A stretch of DNA of 64,000 bases from Natranaerobius trueperi (GCF_002216005.1 NZ_NIQC01000004.1:1-64000), one strand, 5' to 3'; positions 35,327 to 47,629 are shown, counted from the stretch's first letter. Made by a program: numbers and translations. The notes: generated from the sequence alone by a model not told the origin.

Positions 35327-36124
35327 TTATATTCCAAGTAATATGATAAATATCATCAATAGTAATACAAAACCAAGAGCAAGATAGTCTCTTAAAGCTG
35401 CTTGTAATTGTTTTAATCTAGTACGTCCTGTGCCACCACGATAGCACCTTGCTTCCATCGCAAGAGCTAATTCATCAGCTCTTCTAAAAGCACTAATAAA
35501 TAAAGGTACTAAAAGAGGTACTAAGTTTTTAGCTCTTTCAAATATATTACCCGATTCAAAATCAGCACCACGAGCTTTCTGTGCTTTCATTATCTTTTCA
35601 GTTTCTTCCATTAGTGTGGGGATGAATCTTAGAGCAATTGTCATCATCATTGCTAACTCATGTGCTGGAACACCTATTCTTTTAAAAGGTGATAATAAAT
35701 GTTCTATCGCATCTGTTAAGGCTATAGGTGAAGTTGTTAAAGTTAAAAGTGAGGTAGTCATAACTAAAAGTACTAACCTAACAGCCATGAATGCACCTGT
35801 ATATACACCTTCAGTTTCTATTGGAATTGGACCTATTTCAAAAAGTGTCTCTCCACCACTAGTCATTAATGAGTGCAAAATAAAAGTAAATGATATAATA
35901 AAGAATATTGGTCGAAGCCCTTTTAAGATAAGCTTAATTGGTAGTTTATTTCCTAATATTAAAAATACTATAAAAAGAGCTAATACGCCGTAGCCAACAA
36001 ATGTATTTACTAAGAAAAGTGTTATCAAAAATATAATTATTAAAATTATTTTCATTCTGGGGTCAAGTCGATGTAGCAGTGATTCACCTGGTAAATACTG
36101 TCCAATAGTGATACCTTTAAACAT
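35327..36124 (-). CDS. ecfT: Energy-coupling factor transporter membrane subunit EcfT
   Basis: About 265 residues from the ATG at 36124 (in-frame GTG/ATG starts slightly earlier lack a better site). Multiple membrane helices and the coupling helices with ALRFIPTLMEETEKIMKAQKARGADF and AFRRADELALAMEARCY; the ARG and EAR triplets contact the ATPases. It is the scaffold that joins EcfA1/A2 to substrate-binding subunits. BioY and ThiT in this window are likely clients. The start region overlaps ecfA2. Confidence 0.95.
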   Translation of the reverse strand: MFKGITIGQYLPGESLLHRLDPRMKIILIIIFLITLFLVNTFVGYGVLALFIVFLILGNKLPIKLILKGLRPIFFIISFTFILHSLMTSGGETLFEIGPIPIETEGVYTGAFMAVRLVLLVMTTSLLTLTTSPIALTDAIEHLLSPFKRIGVPAHELAMMMTIALRFIPTLMEETEKIMKAQKARGADFESGNIFERAKNLVPLLVPLFISAFRRADELALAMEARCYRGGTGRTRLKQLQAALRDYLALGFVLLLMIFIILLGI

Positions 36125-36989
36125 TGTTACCATCCCACTTTCTTTTCACTAAAGACAATAAGAGCTCATGTGCTTGTTCTACTGAAAATACGTTATTAGG
36201 TACATCCCATCCCTGTTTTTGCAATTGCTTCATTAAAGTTGAAACTTCTGGTACTCCTAACCCCAATTCTTTTAGGTAGTCACTATAATTAAATATTTGT
36301 TCAGGAGGTCCTTCAAGCTTTATTTCTCCTCCATGCATCACAAGTAACCTCTCAGCCAGTTTAGCAACATCATCCATACTATGAGTCACTAATATTATTG
36401 TCAGACCTAATTCCTTATGAAATGAACTAACTTGTTCAAGAATTTCTCTTCTTCCTTGAGGATCAAGCCCTGCAGTAGGCTCGTCTAATATCAATACATC
36501 AGGTTTCATTGCAAGAACACCAGCAATCGCTACTCGGCGCATTTGTCCTCCGCTCAGCTCAAATGGAGAATGCTCTTTATAATCTTCATAAGATAAGTTT
36601 ACAACTTCTAACGCTGCTTTAGTTCGTTCTTCAACCTCTTCTTCTGATAATCCAAGGTTTTTAGGCCCAAAAGCAACATCTTCTCCAACAGTCTCTTCAA
36701 ACAATTGGTGTTCAGGGTATTGAAAGACTAAACCAACTTGTTGTCTTATTTTGTGTAATTGCTTTTTATTTTTCTTAGTATCTATTCCTTTAACTAATAC
36801 TTCACCATCAGTCGGAAGTAATAAAGCGTTAAAATGTTGAATTAAAGTTGATTTTCCACTTCCTGTATGACCAATAATACCAATGAATTCACCACTATCA
36901 ATTTCTAAATTAACATTTGAAAGTGCTTTTTGTTCCATTGGAGTACCTTGTGAGTATATATGGTTTAGGTTTTTAGCTTTGATTAACAT
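36117..36989 (-). CDS. ecfA2: Energy-coupling factor ATPase EcfA2
   Basis: 290 residues. Walker A GHTGSGKSTLIQHFNALLLP, signature LSGGQMRRVAIAGVLAM, Walker B VLILDEPTAGLD, switch His in ILVTHSMDD, and the C-terminal extension found in ECF ATPases. Forms a heterodimer with EcfA1. It overlaps ecfA1 by 7 bases, implying coupled translation. Confidence 0.97.
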   Translation of the reverse strand: MLIKAKNLNHIYSQGTPMEQKALSNVNLEIDSGEFIGIIGHTGSGKSTLIQHFNALLLPTDGEVLVKGIDTKKNKKQLHKIRQQVGLVFQYPEHQLFEETVGEDVAFGPKNLGLSEEEVEERTKAALEVVNLSYEDYKEHSPFELSGGQMRRVAIAGVLAMKPDVLILDEPTAGLDPQGRREILEQVSSFHKELGLTIILVTHSMDDVAKLAERLLVMHGGEIKLEGPPEQIFNYSDYLKELGLGVPEVSTLMKQLQKQGWDVPNNVFSVEQAHELLLSLVKRKWDGNNV

Positions 36990-37810
36990 AAGGCATTCAC
37001 CAGCTCTTCTACTGTTAGTACATCTTCAGGGATTTCAATTCCCGACTTCCTCAACTTGAAACCTAACTCAACAATTTGTGGTACATCTAAACCGATCTCT
37101 CTGACTTGATCTACATGCTGAAAAATCTTTTGTGGTGTACCAGAAAGTTTTATTTCTCCTTGATCCATAACTACTATTCGATCAGCTGATACTACTTCTT
37201 CCATGAAATGAGTTACATAGGCGACTGTAATCCCCTCGTTGTTAAGTTTTAAAACAGTTTCCACAACTTCATTTCTACCCTTAGGATCTAACATAGCAGT
37301 AGGTTCGTCAAAAACTAAAACTTCTGGACGCATTGCTATAATACCTGCAATTGCTATTCTCTGCTTTTGTCCACCACTAAGCAGGTGTGGAGGATATTCA
37401 CGATATTGTTCCATACCTACACTACTTAATGCTTCACCAATTCGTTGCTTCATAGTATTAGAGTCAATCCCTAAATTTTCTAGACCAAAAGCAACATCTT
37501 CTTCCACTGTTGTAGCAACAATTTGATTGTCAGGGTTTTGAAAGACCATACCAACCTTTTGTCTAACATCCCAAATATTATCTGAATCACTCGTATCAAT
37601 ACCATTAACAAATATTTGCCCATCTGAAGGTAATAAGAGACCATTTAGTAATTTTGATAGTGTTGATTTACCTGAGCCATTTCTACCAATGATTGCTACA
37701 AATTCGCCTTTAGAAATTTCTAATGAAACATTGTTTAAGGCCAAATGTTCTTTATTACTACCTTGGTTATATAGATAAGATACGTTTTGTAAATCGATTA
37801 TTGTTTCCAC
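36983..37810 (-). CDS. ecfA1: Energy-coupling factor ATPase EcfA1
   Basis: 275 residues. Walker A GRNGSGKSTLSKLLNGLLLP, Q-loop FQNPDNQIVATTVEEDVAFG, signature LSGGQKQRIAIAGIIAM, Walker B VLVFDEPTAMLD, and VTHFMEE. The FQNPDNQ segment is typical of the EcfA1 partner. First gene of the ecf run; it follows the rplQ terminator. Confidence 0.97.
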   Translation of the reverse strand: METIIDLQNVSYLYNQGSNKEHLALNNVSLEISKGEFVAIIGRNGSGKSTLSKLLNGLLLPSDGQIFVNGIDTSDSDNIWDVRQKVGMVFQNPDNQIVATTVEEDVAFGLENLGIDSNTMKQRIGEALSSVGMEQYREYPPHLLSGGQKQRIAIAGIIAMRPEVLVFDEPTAMLDPKGRNEVVETVLKLNNEGITVAYVTHFMEEVVSADRIVVMDQGEIKLSGTPQKIFQHVDQVREIGLDVPQIVELGFKLRKSGIEIPEDVLTVEELVNALC

Positions 37811-37845
37811 ATTTATCCCCTCCCTACAACTGGGGAATTTACATA

Positions 37846-37894
37846 TAAAAAAGGACAGGAAGATGGCCCAACAAGGGCCGCTTACTTCTTGTCC
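37846..37894 (-). terminator. Terminator after rplQ
   Basis: Minus strand: GGACAAGAAG/CTTCCTGTCC outer stem enclosing GGCCC-TTGTT-GGGCC, followed by TTTTTTAT. Ends the long ribosomal transcript. The ecf genes lie beyond it, so they need read-through or their own promoter. Confidence 0.85.
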
Positions 37895-37921
37895 TCAACC
37901 CAATAGCATCCAATCAATCTG

Positions 37922-38263
37922 TTACTCAACTAATTCTATAATGGCGATAGGTGCACCATCACCATCGCGCGGGCCTTTTTTGAGTACTCTAGTATACCCA
38001 CCTTGGCGCTCCTGGAACTTAGGACCAATATTTTCAAATAGTTTTGTCACTACATCCTCATCAGTCAAATAAGAAAGCGCCTGTCTTCTTGAAGCTAAAG
38101 TGTTCTTTTTTGCTAAAGTAATCATTTTCTCCGCAATCTTTCGAACTTCTTTAGCCTTTGCCTCTGTAGTTTCAATTTTTTCATCACGCAAAAAAGAAGT
38201 TGTCAGGTTTCTTAAGAGGGCTTTTCTTTGATCCTTGTCTCTACCAATTTTTCTATAAGACAT
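37922..38263 (-). CDS. rplQ: 50S ribosomal protein L17
   Basis: 113 residues. [41 protein letters not shown] and the [18 protein letters not shown] ending are diagnostic of the short bacterial L17. Last gene of the alpha-operon part, 17 bases after rpoA, then a terminator. Confidence 0.98.
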   Translation of the reverse strand: MSYRKIGRDKDQRKALLRNLTTSFLRDEKIETTEAKAKEVRKIAEKMITLAKKNTLASRRQALSYLTDEDVVTKLFENIGPKFQERQGGYTRVLKKGPRDGDGAPIAIIELVE

Positions 38264-38280
38264 TCTAATTCTCCCCTCCT

Positions 38281-39231
38281 TTACTCGTTAGCGTTCTTTA
38301 ATGACAGCCCAAGCTCTGTCAGTTTATATTTTACTTCTTCTAATGATTTACGACCTAAATTTCTAACTTTCATCATATCTTCTTCTGTTTTTTGAGTTAA
38401 TTCTTCTATGGTATTAATTCCTGCTCGTTTCAGGCAGTTATAAGACCTAACAGATAGATCAAGTTCTTCTATACTCATTTCCATGATCTTCTCTTTATTG
38501 TCTTCTTCCTTTTCAACCATAACTTCTAAATCATTTGCTTTTTCAGTCAGGTTAGTAAATAAATCTAGGTGTTCTTGCATAATCTTAGCGGCCATACTCA
38601 CTGCTTCATCCGGACTTTCACTACCGTCTGTATCAACTTCCATAACAAGCTGATCATAATCTGTTATCTGGCCTACTCTTGTATCATGTACTTGATAGTT
38701 AACTTTGTTTACGGGAGTAAAGATTGAGTCTAATGGAATCAAACCTATTGGTTGTTCAGCTTCTTTGTTTTTTTCAGCTTTCAAATAACCACGGCCGTTT
38801 CTTGCAGTAATCTCCATATACAATCTTGTATCTTCTGATAAGGTTGCGATATGAAGATCATGATTAATAATCTCAACATCCGAACCAGCTTGGATATCTC
38901 CCGCTGTTACAGGGCCTTCTCCCTCTTTTTCAAGTGTTAATACCTGACTTTCCTCAGAGTGAATCTTTAACACTAAATTTTTTAAGTTTAAGACAATATC
39001 AGTAGTATCTTCAACAACCCCTGGAATTGACGAGAATTCATGAAGAACCCCATCAATTTTGACACTAGTTACTGCAGCGCCAGGTAATGAAGATAACAAG
39101 ATACGTCTTAAAGAGTTTCCTAAAGTGATCCCGTAACCCCTCTCTAAAGGTTCAACAACAAACTTCCCATGAGTGTTGTCTTCACTTATTTCCTGACATT
39201 CAATTTGGGGTTTTTCAATTTCAATCGCCAC
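38281..39231 (-). CDS. rpoA: DNA-directed RNA polymerase alpha subunit
   Basis: 316 residues. The N-terminal assembly domain carries [25 protein letters not shown], and the C-terminal domain (about 245-310) carries [23 protein letters not shown] and [18 protein letters not shown], the DNA- and activator-contacting helices. The two are joined by an acidic linker. Lies between rpsD and rplQ as in other Firmicutes. Confidence 0.98.
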   Translation of the reverse strand: MAIEIEKPQIECQEISEDNTHGKFVVEPLERGYGITLGNSLRRILLSSLPGAAVTSVKIDGVLHEFSSIPGVVEDTTDIVLNLKNLVLKIHSEESQVLTLEKEGEGPVTAGDIQAGSDVEIINHDLHIATLSEDTRLYMEITARNGRGYLKAEKNKEAEQPIGLIPLDSIFTPVNKVNYQVHDTRVGQITDYDQLVMEVDTDGSESPDEAVSMAAKIMQEHLDLFTNLTEKANDLEVMVEKEEDNKEKIMEMSIEELDLSVRSYNCLKRAGINTIEELTQKTEEDMMKVRNLGRKSLEEVKYKLTELGLSLKNANE

Positions 39232-39283
39232 TGAGTAACCCTCCTTTTGATAAAGGCTAAGTTCCTATTAAGTTGAGGGTTTA

Positions 39284-39913
39284 TTAACGGGAATAAAGCT
39301 CAACAATTAGATGCTCTTCTACTGGTACATCAATTTCTTCCCTAGCAGGAACTCTAACCATTTTAGCTGAATAGTTTTCATGGTCAGCTTCTAGCCATTC
39401 AGGTACTTTATGCCCTTCAGCTAATTCCTTTAACTCCTGCACCCGCGGAATATTTCTACTTTTCTCACGGATAGTAATTTCATCTCCTGGTTTTACTTCA
39501 AAAGAAGAAACATCTACTCTTCTACCGTTAACTATAATGTGTCCATGATTAACTAGTTGTCTAGCTTCATCACGACTACTGGCAAAACCCACTCTATAAA
39601 CAACATTATCTAACCTAGTTTCTAATAGTTGTAGTAAAGTTTCACCTGTAATACCTTTTTTTCTATCAGCTTCTTTGAAGTACTTTCTAAACTGATTTTC
39701 TAAAACTCCATAAATCCTTCTTGCTTTTTGTTTCTCTCTAAGCTGCATCCCGTATTCACTTTGTTTACCTCTTCTTGTTGGGCCATGTTGACCTGGTACA
39801 TAAGACTTTCTATCTATTGCACACTTATCTGTGTGGCATCTCTCACCTTTAAGGAAAAGTTTTGATCCTTCTCTTCTACATAACCTGCATACAGGTCCTT
39901 GATAGCGAGCCAT
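39284..39913 (-). CDS. rpsD: 30S ribosomal protein S4, zinc-binding form
   Basis: 209 residues. The N-terminal zinc site has C9, C12, C26 and C31. The S4 RNA-binding domain reads [27 protein letters not shown]. Primary 16S rRNA binder. In Firmicutes rpsD is often outside this operon; here it sits between rpsK and rpoA, as in clostridia. Confidence 0.98.
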   Translation of the reverse strand: MARYQGPVCRLCRREGSKLFLKGERCHTDKCAIDRKSYVPGQHGPTRRGKQSEYGMQLREKQKARRIYGVLENQFRKYFKEADRKKGITGETLLQLLETRLDNVVYRVGFASSRDEARQLVNHGHIIVNGRRVDVSSFEVKPGDEITIREKSRNIPRVQELKELAEGHKVPEWLEADHENYSAKMVRVPAREEIDVPVEEHLIVELYSR

Positions 39914-39951
39914 CCTTTAATACACCTCCTGTGTAAATCTTTCTTTATATA

Positions 39952-40347
39952 CTATACTCGACGTCTTTTTGGTGGACGACATCCGTTGTGTGGAATTGGT
40001 GTCACATCTTTAATTGCATTAATTTCTAGACCGGCAGCCTGTAATGATCTAATAGCAGCTTCTCTTCCTGAACCCGGTCCTTTTACTCTAACTTCTACAC
40101 CTTTTAGACCATCCTCCATAGCCGTTTTAGCTGAAGTCTCTGCAGCAATTTGTGCAGCGTAAGGAGTGCCCTTTCTTGATCCTTTAAATCCGCAAGAACC
40201 AGCACTAGACCATGACATCGTATTTCCATCACTATCAGTAATATTAACTACTGTATTATTAAAAGTGGAATTTACATGAGCTATTCCATTTTCAATATTC
40301 TTTTTAACTTTTTTCTTTCGGGTTGCAGCCCTTTTCTTCTTGACCAT
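39952..40347 (-). CDS. rpsK: 30S ribosomal protein S11
   Basis: 131 residues. Basic N-terminus ([15 protein letters not shown]), then [36 protein letters not shown] and the C-terminal [18 protein letters not shown] tail. Platform protein of the small subunit, between rpsM and rpsD. Confidence 0.98.
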   Translation of the reverse strand: MVKKKRAATRKKKVKKNIENGIAHVNSTFNNTVVNITDSDGNTMSWSSAGSCGFKGSRKGTPYAAQIAAETSAKTAMEDGLKGVEVRVKGPGSGREAAIRSLQAAGLEINAIKDVTPIPHNGCRPPKRRRV

Positions 40348-40383
40348 GACAGTATCCCTCCCTTTCGTTTGAATTAGGCCTTA

Positions 40384-40749
40384 TTATCTCTTAGCGCCTA
40401 CTGTTCGCTTCGGTCCTTTACGAGTTCGTGCGTTGTTTTTAGTACTTTGCCCTCTCGCAGGAAGATTTCTCTTGTGACGTAACCCTCTATAACTACCAAT
40501 CTCCATTAATCTCTTGATATTCATAGAAATCTCTCGTCTAAGGTCACCTTCTACTGTGTATTCATTATCGATTACGTTACGTAACCTGTTAACTTCATCC
40601 TCAGTAAGGTCTTTAACACGTGTCTCAGCTGGGACTTCAGTCTTCTCTAAAATCTCATTCGCTTTAGAGTGCCCTACTCCGTAAATATAAGTTAGTGCAA
40701 CAGACACTCTTTTGTTACGGGGCAAATCAACACCGGCAATTCTTGCCAT
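40384..40749 (-). CDS. rpsM: 30S ribosomal protein S13
   Basis: About 121 residues from the ATG at 40749 ([15 protein letters not shown]), which has GGGAGGTGG upstream; the ATG three codons earlier is too close to that site. [31 protein letters not shown] is the C-terminal signature. Binds the head of 16S rRNA and tRNA. Confidence 0.98.
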   Translation of the reverse strand: MARIAGVDLPRNKRVSVALTYIYGVGHSKANEILEKTEVPAETRVKDLTEDEVNRLRNVIDNEYTVEGDLRREISMNIKRLMEIGSYRGLRHKRNLPARGQSTKNNARTRKGPKRTVGAKR

Positions 40750-40814
40750 CCATTCCACCTCCCATTAAACTAAATAAATATATTTCCCAAATTTAGTGAT
40801 TTTATTCATACCAG

Positions 40815-40928
40815 TTAGCCTTGTTTTTGCTTGTGTTTTGGATTAGAGCAAATAATCATAATTCTTCCTTTACGTCTAATCAACTTACACCGCTCGCAAA
40901 TTGGCTTTACTGAAGGTCTGGTTTTCAT
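40815..40928 (-). CDS. rpmJ: 50S ribosomal protein L36, zinc-binding form
   Basis: 37 residues: [20 protein letters not shown] at the start, with C11, C14, C27 and H32 as the zinc site, ending KHKQKQG. Preceded by AAGGAGG. It lies between infA and rpsM, its normal place. The C-plus form implies no zinc-free paralogue is needed here. Confidence 0.97.
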   Translation of the reverse strand: MKTRPSVKPICERCKLIRRKGRIMIICSNPKHKQKQG

Positions 40929-40969
40929 AGGTAAACCTCCTTCTTGTTCTAATTGCTAATTTCTTGCAT

Positions 40970-41188
40970 TTACTTATATCTATAAGTTATACGACCACGA
41001 CTGAGGTCATATGGAGACAGCTCAACTTTAACTTTATCTCCAGGTAAGATTCTAATGTAATTCATCCTAATCTTACCGGATACATGAGCCAATATTTTGT
41101 GTTCGTTTTCTAACTCCACCCGAAACATAGCATTCGGTAACGGTTCAATTACTGTCCCTTCAACCTCAATTGCTTCTTTTTTGGACAT
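40970..41188 (-). CDS. infA: Translation initiation factor IF-1
   Basis: 72 residues, a single OB-fold: [60 protein letters not shown]. Binds the A-site region of the 30S subunit during initiation. Between a KOW-domain gene and rpmJ. Confidence 0.98.
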   Translation of the reverse strand: MSKKEAIEVEGTVIEPLPNAMFRVELENEHKILAHVSGKIRMNYIRILPGDKVKVELSPYDLSRGRITYRYK

Positions 41189-41216
41189 AGGGATTAAATC
41201 TTCCCTCCTTTTATCA

Positions 41217-41507
41217 TTAATCCAGTTTATCTGAATTAATCTTTTCCTTCAAATGATTAAGCTCTTCTTTAACTTCACGATCACTTGCTCTTTTTACATT
41301 TAATTTATGAATCAAATCTTCTGTAGCTTGTTGGTTGATTTTTTGCAAGTGACTAATATTCTTTTTTTTAGGTTTAGATAAAGGTCTTTTTTTACCATCT
41401 GAAACCCTTACAAAATCTTCATCAAGAATTTCTATAACAAGATAGTAACGGCCTAAATCCCTTCCTTGAGTTGACACTGCTAGTTGGCCTACTTGTAACT
41501 TATTCAA
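41217..41507 (-). CDS. KOW-domain RNA-binding protein (L14e/L24-like)
   Basis: About 96 residues from the TTG at 41507, chosen because GAAAGGAGAG precedes it; an ATG seven codons earlier overlaps that site. The N-terminal part, [22 protein letters not shown], is a KOW/SH3-like barrel, and a basic stretch ([11 protein letters not shown]) and helical tail follow. Clostridia commonly carry this gene between map and infA. It is probably ribosome- or RNA-associated, but its role is not established. Confidence 0.85.
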   Translation of the reverse strand: MNKLQVGQLAVSTQGRDLGRYYLVIEILDEDFVRVSDGKKRPLSKPKKKNISHLQKINQQATEDLIHKLNVKRASDREVKEELNHLKEKINSDKLD

Positions 41508-41572
41508 ACAGTATCTCTCCTTTCTCAAAATAGAAGAGAAAGGTTCAATCTCTTCAAATAATATCTATAAAT

Positions 41573-42963
<1,391 letters not shown>

Positions 42964-42980
42964 TTACCCCTCCTAAATTA

Positions 42981-44240
42981 TCACTTCTTCATGAAGCCTT
43001 GATAATGTCTCATTAACATCTGACTTTCTATTTGCTTCATTGTTTCTAATGCTACACCTACCATAATGATCAAAGCTGTTCCTCCGAACATGATGTTCAT
43101 CTCTATAAAGTTTTCTAAAAGAATCGGAAGTATAACTATAGCTGCTAGAGCTAAAGCCCCAGCCAAAGTTATTCGATCCATTATTTTACTTAGATACTTG
43201 GCAGTAGGACGCCCAGGTCTTATACCTGGTATAAAACCACCATATTTTTTCATATTATCAGCCATATCTTGTGGATTAAATTGAATTGCAGTATAGAAAT
43301 AAGTGAAGAAAATAATTAAAATTAGATACAACACTGTATTTAACGGACTTCCAAAACCTATTATACTCGCTACCGTGGCCGCCCAATCAGCTTGAATAAA
43401 TTGAGCTAACGTTTCAGGAAACATCAAAATTGATGAAGCAAATATAACTGGTATAACACCAGCTTGGTTTACCTTTAGCGGAATATGGGTAGATTGTCCG
43501 CCGTACATTTTTCTACCAACAACTCTTTTTGCATACTGTACCGGAATTTGTCTACGACCTTCTTGTAGAGCAACTACACCAACAATTGCGCCTACAATAA
43601 GTGCTACAAGTAATAACACTAGTAAAATTGAAATTTCACCTACTCGTACTAAATGAAAACCTTGTGTAATAACTTGTGGTATTCTTGAAACTATACCCGC
43701 AAATATAATTATTGAAATACCATTACCAATTCCACGTTCATTTATTTGCTCACCAAGCCACATTAAAAAAGCAGTTCCGGCAGTTAAGGACAATATAATT
43801 ACCATGTAAGAAGCAAATGACGGGTTATCAATGGCAGGGCCTAAAAGGCCTAGGGTCATTCCAATAGCTTGTAAGAAAGCTATGATAACCGTTCCATACC
43901 TAGTATACTGTGCTAATTTTTTCTTTCCTTCTTGACCTTCTTTTGACCATTCTTCGAACTTTGGAATAACAACAGTCAGAAGTTGCATTATGATCGATGC
44001 ATTAATATAGGGCGTGATACTCATAGCAAAGATTGAAAGCTGACTTAAAGCTCCCCCTGCTATAACGTTTAGGAACCCAAATAAATCCTGTCCTTCAAAC
44101 ATGTCTTGTATCCGAGATGCATCTATTCCAGGTACTGGAACATGGGCACCTAGGCGATATACAAATAACATCGCCAAGGTAAATACTAACTTACTACGTA
44201 AGTCCCTAATCCGCCAAGCATTTACTAATGTTCCAAGCAC
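42981..44240 (-). CDS. secY: Preprotein translocase channel subunit SecY
   Basis: 419 residues, ten membrane helices. Diagnostic segments are GAHVPVPGIDAS, FAMSITPYINASIIMQLLTVV, NERGIGNGISIIIFAGIV, QYAKRVVGRKMYGGQSTHIPLKVN and MADNMKKYGGFIPGIRPGRPT. The start is GTG immediately after the rplO stop, with GAGGTGATT as ribosome site inside the end of rplO. Confidence 0.98.
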   Translation of the reverse strand: MLGTLVNAWRIRDLRSKLVFTLAMLFVYRLGAHVPVPGIDASRIQDMFEGQDLFGFLNVIAGGALSQLSIFAMSITPYINASIIMQLLTVVIPKFEEWSKEGQEGKKKLAQYTRYGTVIIAFLQAIGMTLGLLGPAIDNPSFASYMVIILSLTAGTAFLMWLGEQINERGIGNGISIIIFAGIVSRIPQVITQGFHLVRVGEISILLVLLLVALIVGAIVGVVALQEGRRQIPVQYAKRVVGRKMYGGQSTHIPLKVNQAGVIPVIFASSILMFPETLAQFIQADWAATVASIIGFGSPLNTVLYLILIIFFTYFYTAIQFNPQDMADNMKKYGGFIPGIRPGRPTAKYLSKIMDRITLAGALALAAIVILPILLENFIEMNIMFGGTALIIMVGVALETMKQIESQMLMRHYQGFMKK

Positions 44241-44690
44241 CTAAATCACCTCAACCTTTCCACCGGCGCTTTCAATTTTTTCTTTAGCTTGTTGTGAGAA
44301 TTTGTGAGCTTTGACAGTCAAAGGCTTATCTAATTCACCTTTACCTAAAACTTTAACTCCATTCCTAATACTTTTCACTAGACCTTCTTTTAGCAATAGC
44401 TCCGGAGTTACTTCTGTATCTTTATCAAACTCATTTAGTGACTTTATATTTACTTCACTATACTGTTTTTTAAAGACATTGGTAAAACCTCTCTTTGGTA
44501 GGCGCTTTTGCATAGGAGTTTGGCCACCTTCGAAACCTGGACGTACACCTCCACCTGAGCGTGCATTTTGTCCTTTATGACCTTTACCGGACGTCTTTCC
44601 AAGTCCAGAGCTCATGCCTCGCCCTCGTCTCTTACGAGATTTTTTTACTTTAGACCCAGCTGTTAATTCATGAAGTCTCACCGTTTCCAC
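44241..44690 (-). CDS. rplO: 50S ribosomal protein L15
   Basis: 149 residues. The Gly/Arg/Lys-rich N-terminus ([21 protein letters not shown]), [23 protein letters not shown] and the C-terminal [22 protein letters not shown] are typical. Abuts secY. Confidence 0.98.
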   Translation of the reverse strand: METVRLHELTAGSKVKKSRKRRGRGMSSGLGKTSGKGHKGQNARSGGGVRPGFEGGQTPMQKRLPKRGFTNVFKKQYSEVNIKSLNEFDKDTEVTPELLLKEGLVKSIRNGVKVLGKGELDKPLTVKAHKFSQQAKEKIESAGGKVEVI

Positions 44691-44712
44691 CTCCTTATCC
44701 TAAATCCTACAC

Positions 44713-44898
44713 TTAAATCTCCTCAGCTTCTATAAGATGAGTAACTTTATTGATCATCCCTCTAATTTCTGGAGTATCATTTTTTACTACGGAATCATTG
44801 ATTTTTTTAAGCCCAAGCGCAGCAATTGTACCTTTCTGTCGTTCAGAAACTCCAATTAAACCACGCTTTAAGGTTAATTTTACTTTTTTATCAGCCAT
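44713..44898 (-). CDS. rpmD: 50S ribosomal protein L30
   Basis: 61 residues from the ATG at 44898 (MADKKVKLTLKRGLIG), with GGAGGG upstream; the ATG seven codons earlier lies inside rpsE. Contains LKKINDSVVKNDTPEIRGMINKV. Follows rpsE by 13 bases. Confidence 0.95.
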   Translation of the reverse strand: MADKKVKLTLKRGLIGVSERQKGTIAALGLKKINDSVVKNDTPEIRGMINKVTHLIEAEEI

Positions 44899-44911
44899 CC
44901 TGGTATCCCTC

Positions 44912-45418
44912 CTAACCAAGTAGGTCTTTAACTGATTTGCCTCTTAACTTGGCAACTTCCTCAGCTGTTTTTAATCTACTTAATCCTTCGATGGTAGCAT
45001 TAACCATACTTTTAGCATTATTAGAACCTAGGGATTTAGACAGGATATCACGAATACCTGCCTGTTCTAGTACCGCACGAACTGGTCCTCCGGCAATAAC
45101 ACCAGTACCTTCGTATGCAGGTTTTAATAAAACCTGTCCGCCTCCATCTTGACCAATAGCTTGATGCGGTATTGTAGTACCTACAAGTGGCACTCTAATT
45201 AAGTTCTTTTTAGCATCGTCAATACCTTTTCTAATAGCCTCTGGTACCTCAACCGCCTTTCCAGTTCCAACACCTACATAGCCATTTCCATCTCCAACTA
45301 CAACAAGAGCACTGAAACTGAAACGACGACCACCCTTAACAACTTTTGTGACACGACTTATTTCAACAACTTTTTCACTTAAATCTAATTTGTTTGGGTC
45401 AAAGTCCTTTCTTTGCAA
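44912..45418 (-). CDS. rpsE: 30S ribosomal protein S5
   Basis: 168 residues. [21 protein letters not shown], the [20 protein letters not shown] motif, and [25 protein letters not shown] fidelity-related small-subunit protein; standard sequence, with no obvious spectinomycin-type change near VKGGRR. Confidence 0.98.
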   Translation of the reverse strand: MQRKDFDPNKLDLSEKVVEISRVTKVVKGGRRFSFSALVVVGDGNGYVGVGTGKAVEVPEAIRKGIDDAKKNLIRVPLVGTTIPHQAIGQDGGGQVLLKPAYEGTGVIAGGPVRAVLEQAGIRDILSKSLGSNNAKSMVNATIEGLSRLKTAEEVAKLRGKSVKDLLG

Positions 45419-45447
45419 AACCTTTTCCCTCCTTCTTTTAACAGTTT

Positions 45448-45810
45448 CTAAAAGTTTAGCCCCTCTTTACGAGCAGCTTCTGCTAATGATTTTATTCTTC
45501 CATGATATTGATATCCACTTCTATCAAAAATAACCTCTTCTACACCTTTATCTTTAGCTCTCTGCGCTACTAGTTTTCCTACAGCCGCACTAGCCTCAAC
45601 ATTACTCTTGCCTTTATAACCGTTTAGCTCAGAATTAAGCGTTGATGCCTGTGCGATAGTATGGCCATTCACATCATCAATTATTTGAGCATGGATGTTT
45701 TTCAAGCTCCGATAAACATTAAGTCGCGGTCTTTCCGGAGTGCCAAATATTTTTTTTCTAACTCGTCGATGACGTTTTTTACGAGCCTGATTTCTTTCAA
45801 AGCGCGACAT
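45448..45810 (-). CDS. rplR: 50S ribosomal protein L18
   Basis: 120 residues. The basic N-terminus ([15 protein letters not shown]) is followed by [49 protein letters not shown] and [17 protein letters not shown]-type ending. 5S rRNA binder, between rplF and rpsE. Confidence 0.98.
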   Translation of the reverse strand: MSRFERNQARKKRHRRVRKKIFGTPERPRLNVYRSLKNIHAQIIDDVNGHTIAQASTLNSELNGYKGKSNVEASAAVGKLVAQRAKDKGVEEVIFDRSGYQYHGRIKSLAEAARKEGLNF

Positions 45811-45845
45811 TACAATTCACTCCTTTCTCTCTAGCAACAATTTAC

Positions 45846-46382
45846 CTATTTACCAGACTTTCCAACTTTAGTGATAACTTGTTCATCAGAGTATCTGATA
45901 CCTTTACCTTTATATGGTTCTGGTGATCGAACAGCTCTAATTTTAGCAGCCGTTTGTCCTACTTGTGCCTTTTCAGTCCCTTTAACTATTATCTCGTTAT
46001 TTTTTTGAACGTCTAATTCAATTCCTTCTGGGGGCTCAATAGTAACTGGATGAGAATATCCTACATTAAGCACTAAGCTTTTACCTTGCATCTGAGCACG
46101 ATAACCCACACCTACAATTTCTAGACGGCGCTCAAATCCTTTTGAAACTCCCTCTACCATATTGGCAATCAAGCTTCTATACAGTCCATGTAATGATTTA
46201 TGCTTTTTTGAATCAGTCGGACGTTCAACAAAAAGTTCACCATCTTCTTCCCTGACATTTATATCATGGTGAATGGACTGACTAAGTTCACCTTTCGGTC
46301 CTTTTACTACAACTTCTTGAGAATTAACACTCACTTCAACGCTCTCCGGGAGCTTAATAGGTTTTTTTCCGATCCGAGACAT
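45846..46382 (-). CDS. rplF: 50S ribosomal protein L6
   Basis: 178 residues, two related domains. [17 protein letters not shown] start; [23 protein letters not shown]; and the C-terminal [18 protein letters not shown] signature near the sarcin-ricin loop. Confidence 0.98.
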   Translation of the reverse strand: MSRIGKKPIKLPESVEVSVNSQEVVVKGPKGELSQSIHHDINVREEDGELFVERPTDSKKHKSLHGLYRSLIANMVEGVSKGFERRLEIVGVGYRAQMQGKSLVLNVGYSHPVTIEPPEGIELDVQKNNEIIVKGTEKAQVGQTAAKIRAVRSPEPYKGKGIRYSDEQVITKVGKSGK

Positions 46383-46411
46383 CCCTTACACCTCCATTTC
46401 CACCATGTTCT

Positions 46412-46810
46412 TTACCAAATATAACAGAGTACTTCTCCACCTACACCATGATCTCTCGCTTCACGATCTGTCAAAAGACCTTTTGATGTAGATACTACAG
46501 CAACTCCTAATCCTCCAAGAACTTTTGGAATTTCTTCTTTTTGTGCATATACTCTAAGCCCTGGTTTACTTATTCTCTTTAAGCCTGTGATAACTTTTTC
46601 ATTATTATCACCATACTTAAGTTCAACTCGTAAAATCCCTTGCTTATCGTCATCTATATATTCAAAATCCTCGATATAACCTTCTCGTTTGAGGATACTT
46701 ACTAATTCATTTTTTAATTTAGATGCCGGTACTTCAACCCTTTTGTGTGTAACATTTTGTGCATTACGTATACGGGTTAGCAAGTCGGCGATAGGATCTG
46801 TCATTGTCAT
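46412..46810 (-). CDS. rpsH: 30S ribosomal protein S8
   Basis: 132 residues. [29 protein letters not shown] at the start and [26 protein letters not shown] at the end are diagnostic. Two candidate Met codons at the start; either gives a normal length. Confidence 0.98.
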   Translation of the reverse strand: MTMTDPIADLLTRIRNAQNVTHKRVEVPASKLKNELVSILKREGYIEDFEYIDDDKQGILRVELKYGDNNEKVITGLKRISKPGLRVYAQKEEIPKVLGGLGVAVVSTSKGLLTDREARDHGVGGEVLCYIW

Positions 46811-46837
46811 TTTTAGCGACCTCCTTCCTTCCTCTTT

Positions 46838-47023
46838 TTACCAACTGGCCTTTTTTACACCAGGTAATTTACCTTCGTGAGCTAAGTCTCGAAAGCAAAT
46901 TCGGCACATACCAAATTTTCTAATATACCCATGTGGGCGTCCGCAAACTTTGCATCGATTATATGCTCTAGTCTTAAACTTTGGCTTTCTTTTCGCCTTA
47001 GCAATTAAGGACTTTTTAGCCAT
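46838..47023 (-). CDS. rpsN: 30S ribosomal protein S14, zinc-binding form
   Basis: 61 residues with zinc ligands in [27 protein letters not shown] (C24, C27, C40, C43) and the ending LPGVKKASW. This short type Z form is usual for Firmicutes. Between rplE and rpsH. Confidence 0.98.
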   Translation of the reverse strand: MAKKSLIAKAKRKPKFKTRAYNRCKVCGRPHGYIRKFGMCRICFRDLAHEGKLPGVKKASW

Positions 47024-47060
47024 GTTATATACCCTCCTTAAATGTTTTTCCGCTTAGCGG

Positions 47061-47600
47061 TTAATTACTAAAGGGCATCCCCAAGTTTCTCAACAATTCT
47101 TTTGCTTCCTCATCAGTCTCTGCTGTTGTGGTAATAATGATATCCATACCTTGAACACGTTCAACATCATCATACTCAATTTCAGGAAATACCATTTGCT
47201 CTTTTAAGCCCATCGTATAGTTCCCACGACCATCAAAAGATTTTGGAGAAACACCTTTGAAATCTCTAACTCGCGGAAGTGCCACATTAATCAACTTATC
47301 TAGAAAGTGATACATGCGTTCTCCTCTAAGTGTAACCTTACATCCAATAGGCATTCCTTCTTTTATCTTAAAACCAGCAATTGCCTTTTTAGATCTTGTA
47401 ATCACAGGTTTTTGACCTGCAATTTGAGTTAAGTTTTCTATAGCAGTATCAAGAATTTTACTGTTATCTTTAGCATCACCTATACCCATATTGATAACAA
47501 CTTTTTCTAGTTGAGGCACTTCCATTACATTTTTATACTCTAATTCTTCTTTTAGCTTTGGTTTTACTTCATTTTTGTATAATTCAAGTAATCGAGCCAC
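47061..47600 (-). CDS. rplE: 50S ribosomal protein L5
   Basis: 179 residues. [18 protein letters not shown], the [25 protein letters not shown] loop and [23 protein letters not shown]. Binds 5S rRNA with L18. Confidence 0.98.
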   Translation of the reverse strand: MARLLELYKNEVKPKLKEELEYKNVMEVPQLEKVVINMGIGDAKDNSKILDTAIENLTQIAGQKPVITRSKKAIAGFKIKEGMPIGCKVTLRGERMYHFLDKLINVALPRVRDFKGVSPKSFDGRGNYTMGLKEQMVFPEIEYDDVERVQGMDIIITTTAETDEEAKELLRNLGMPFSN

Positions 47601-47629
47601 TTTTGCTTGCCCTCCTTTCCTAAAAACCT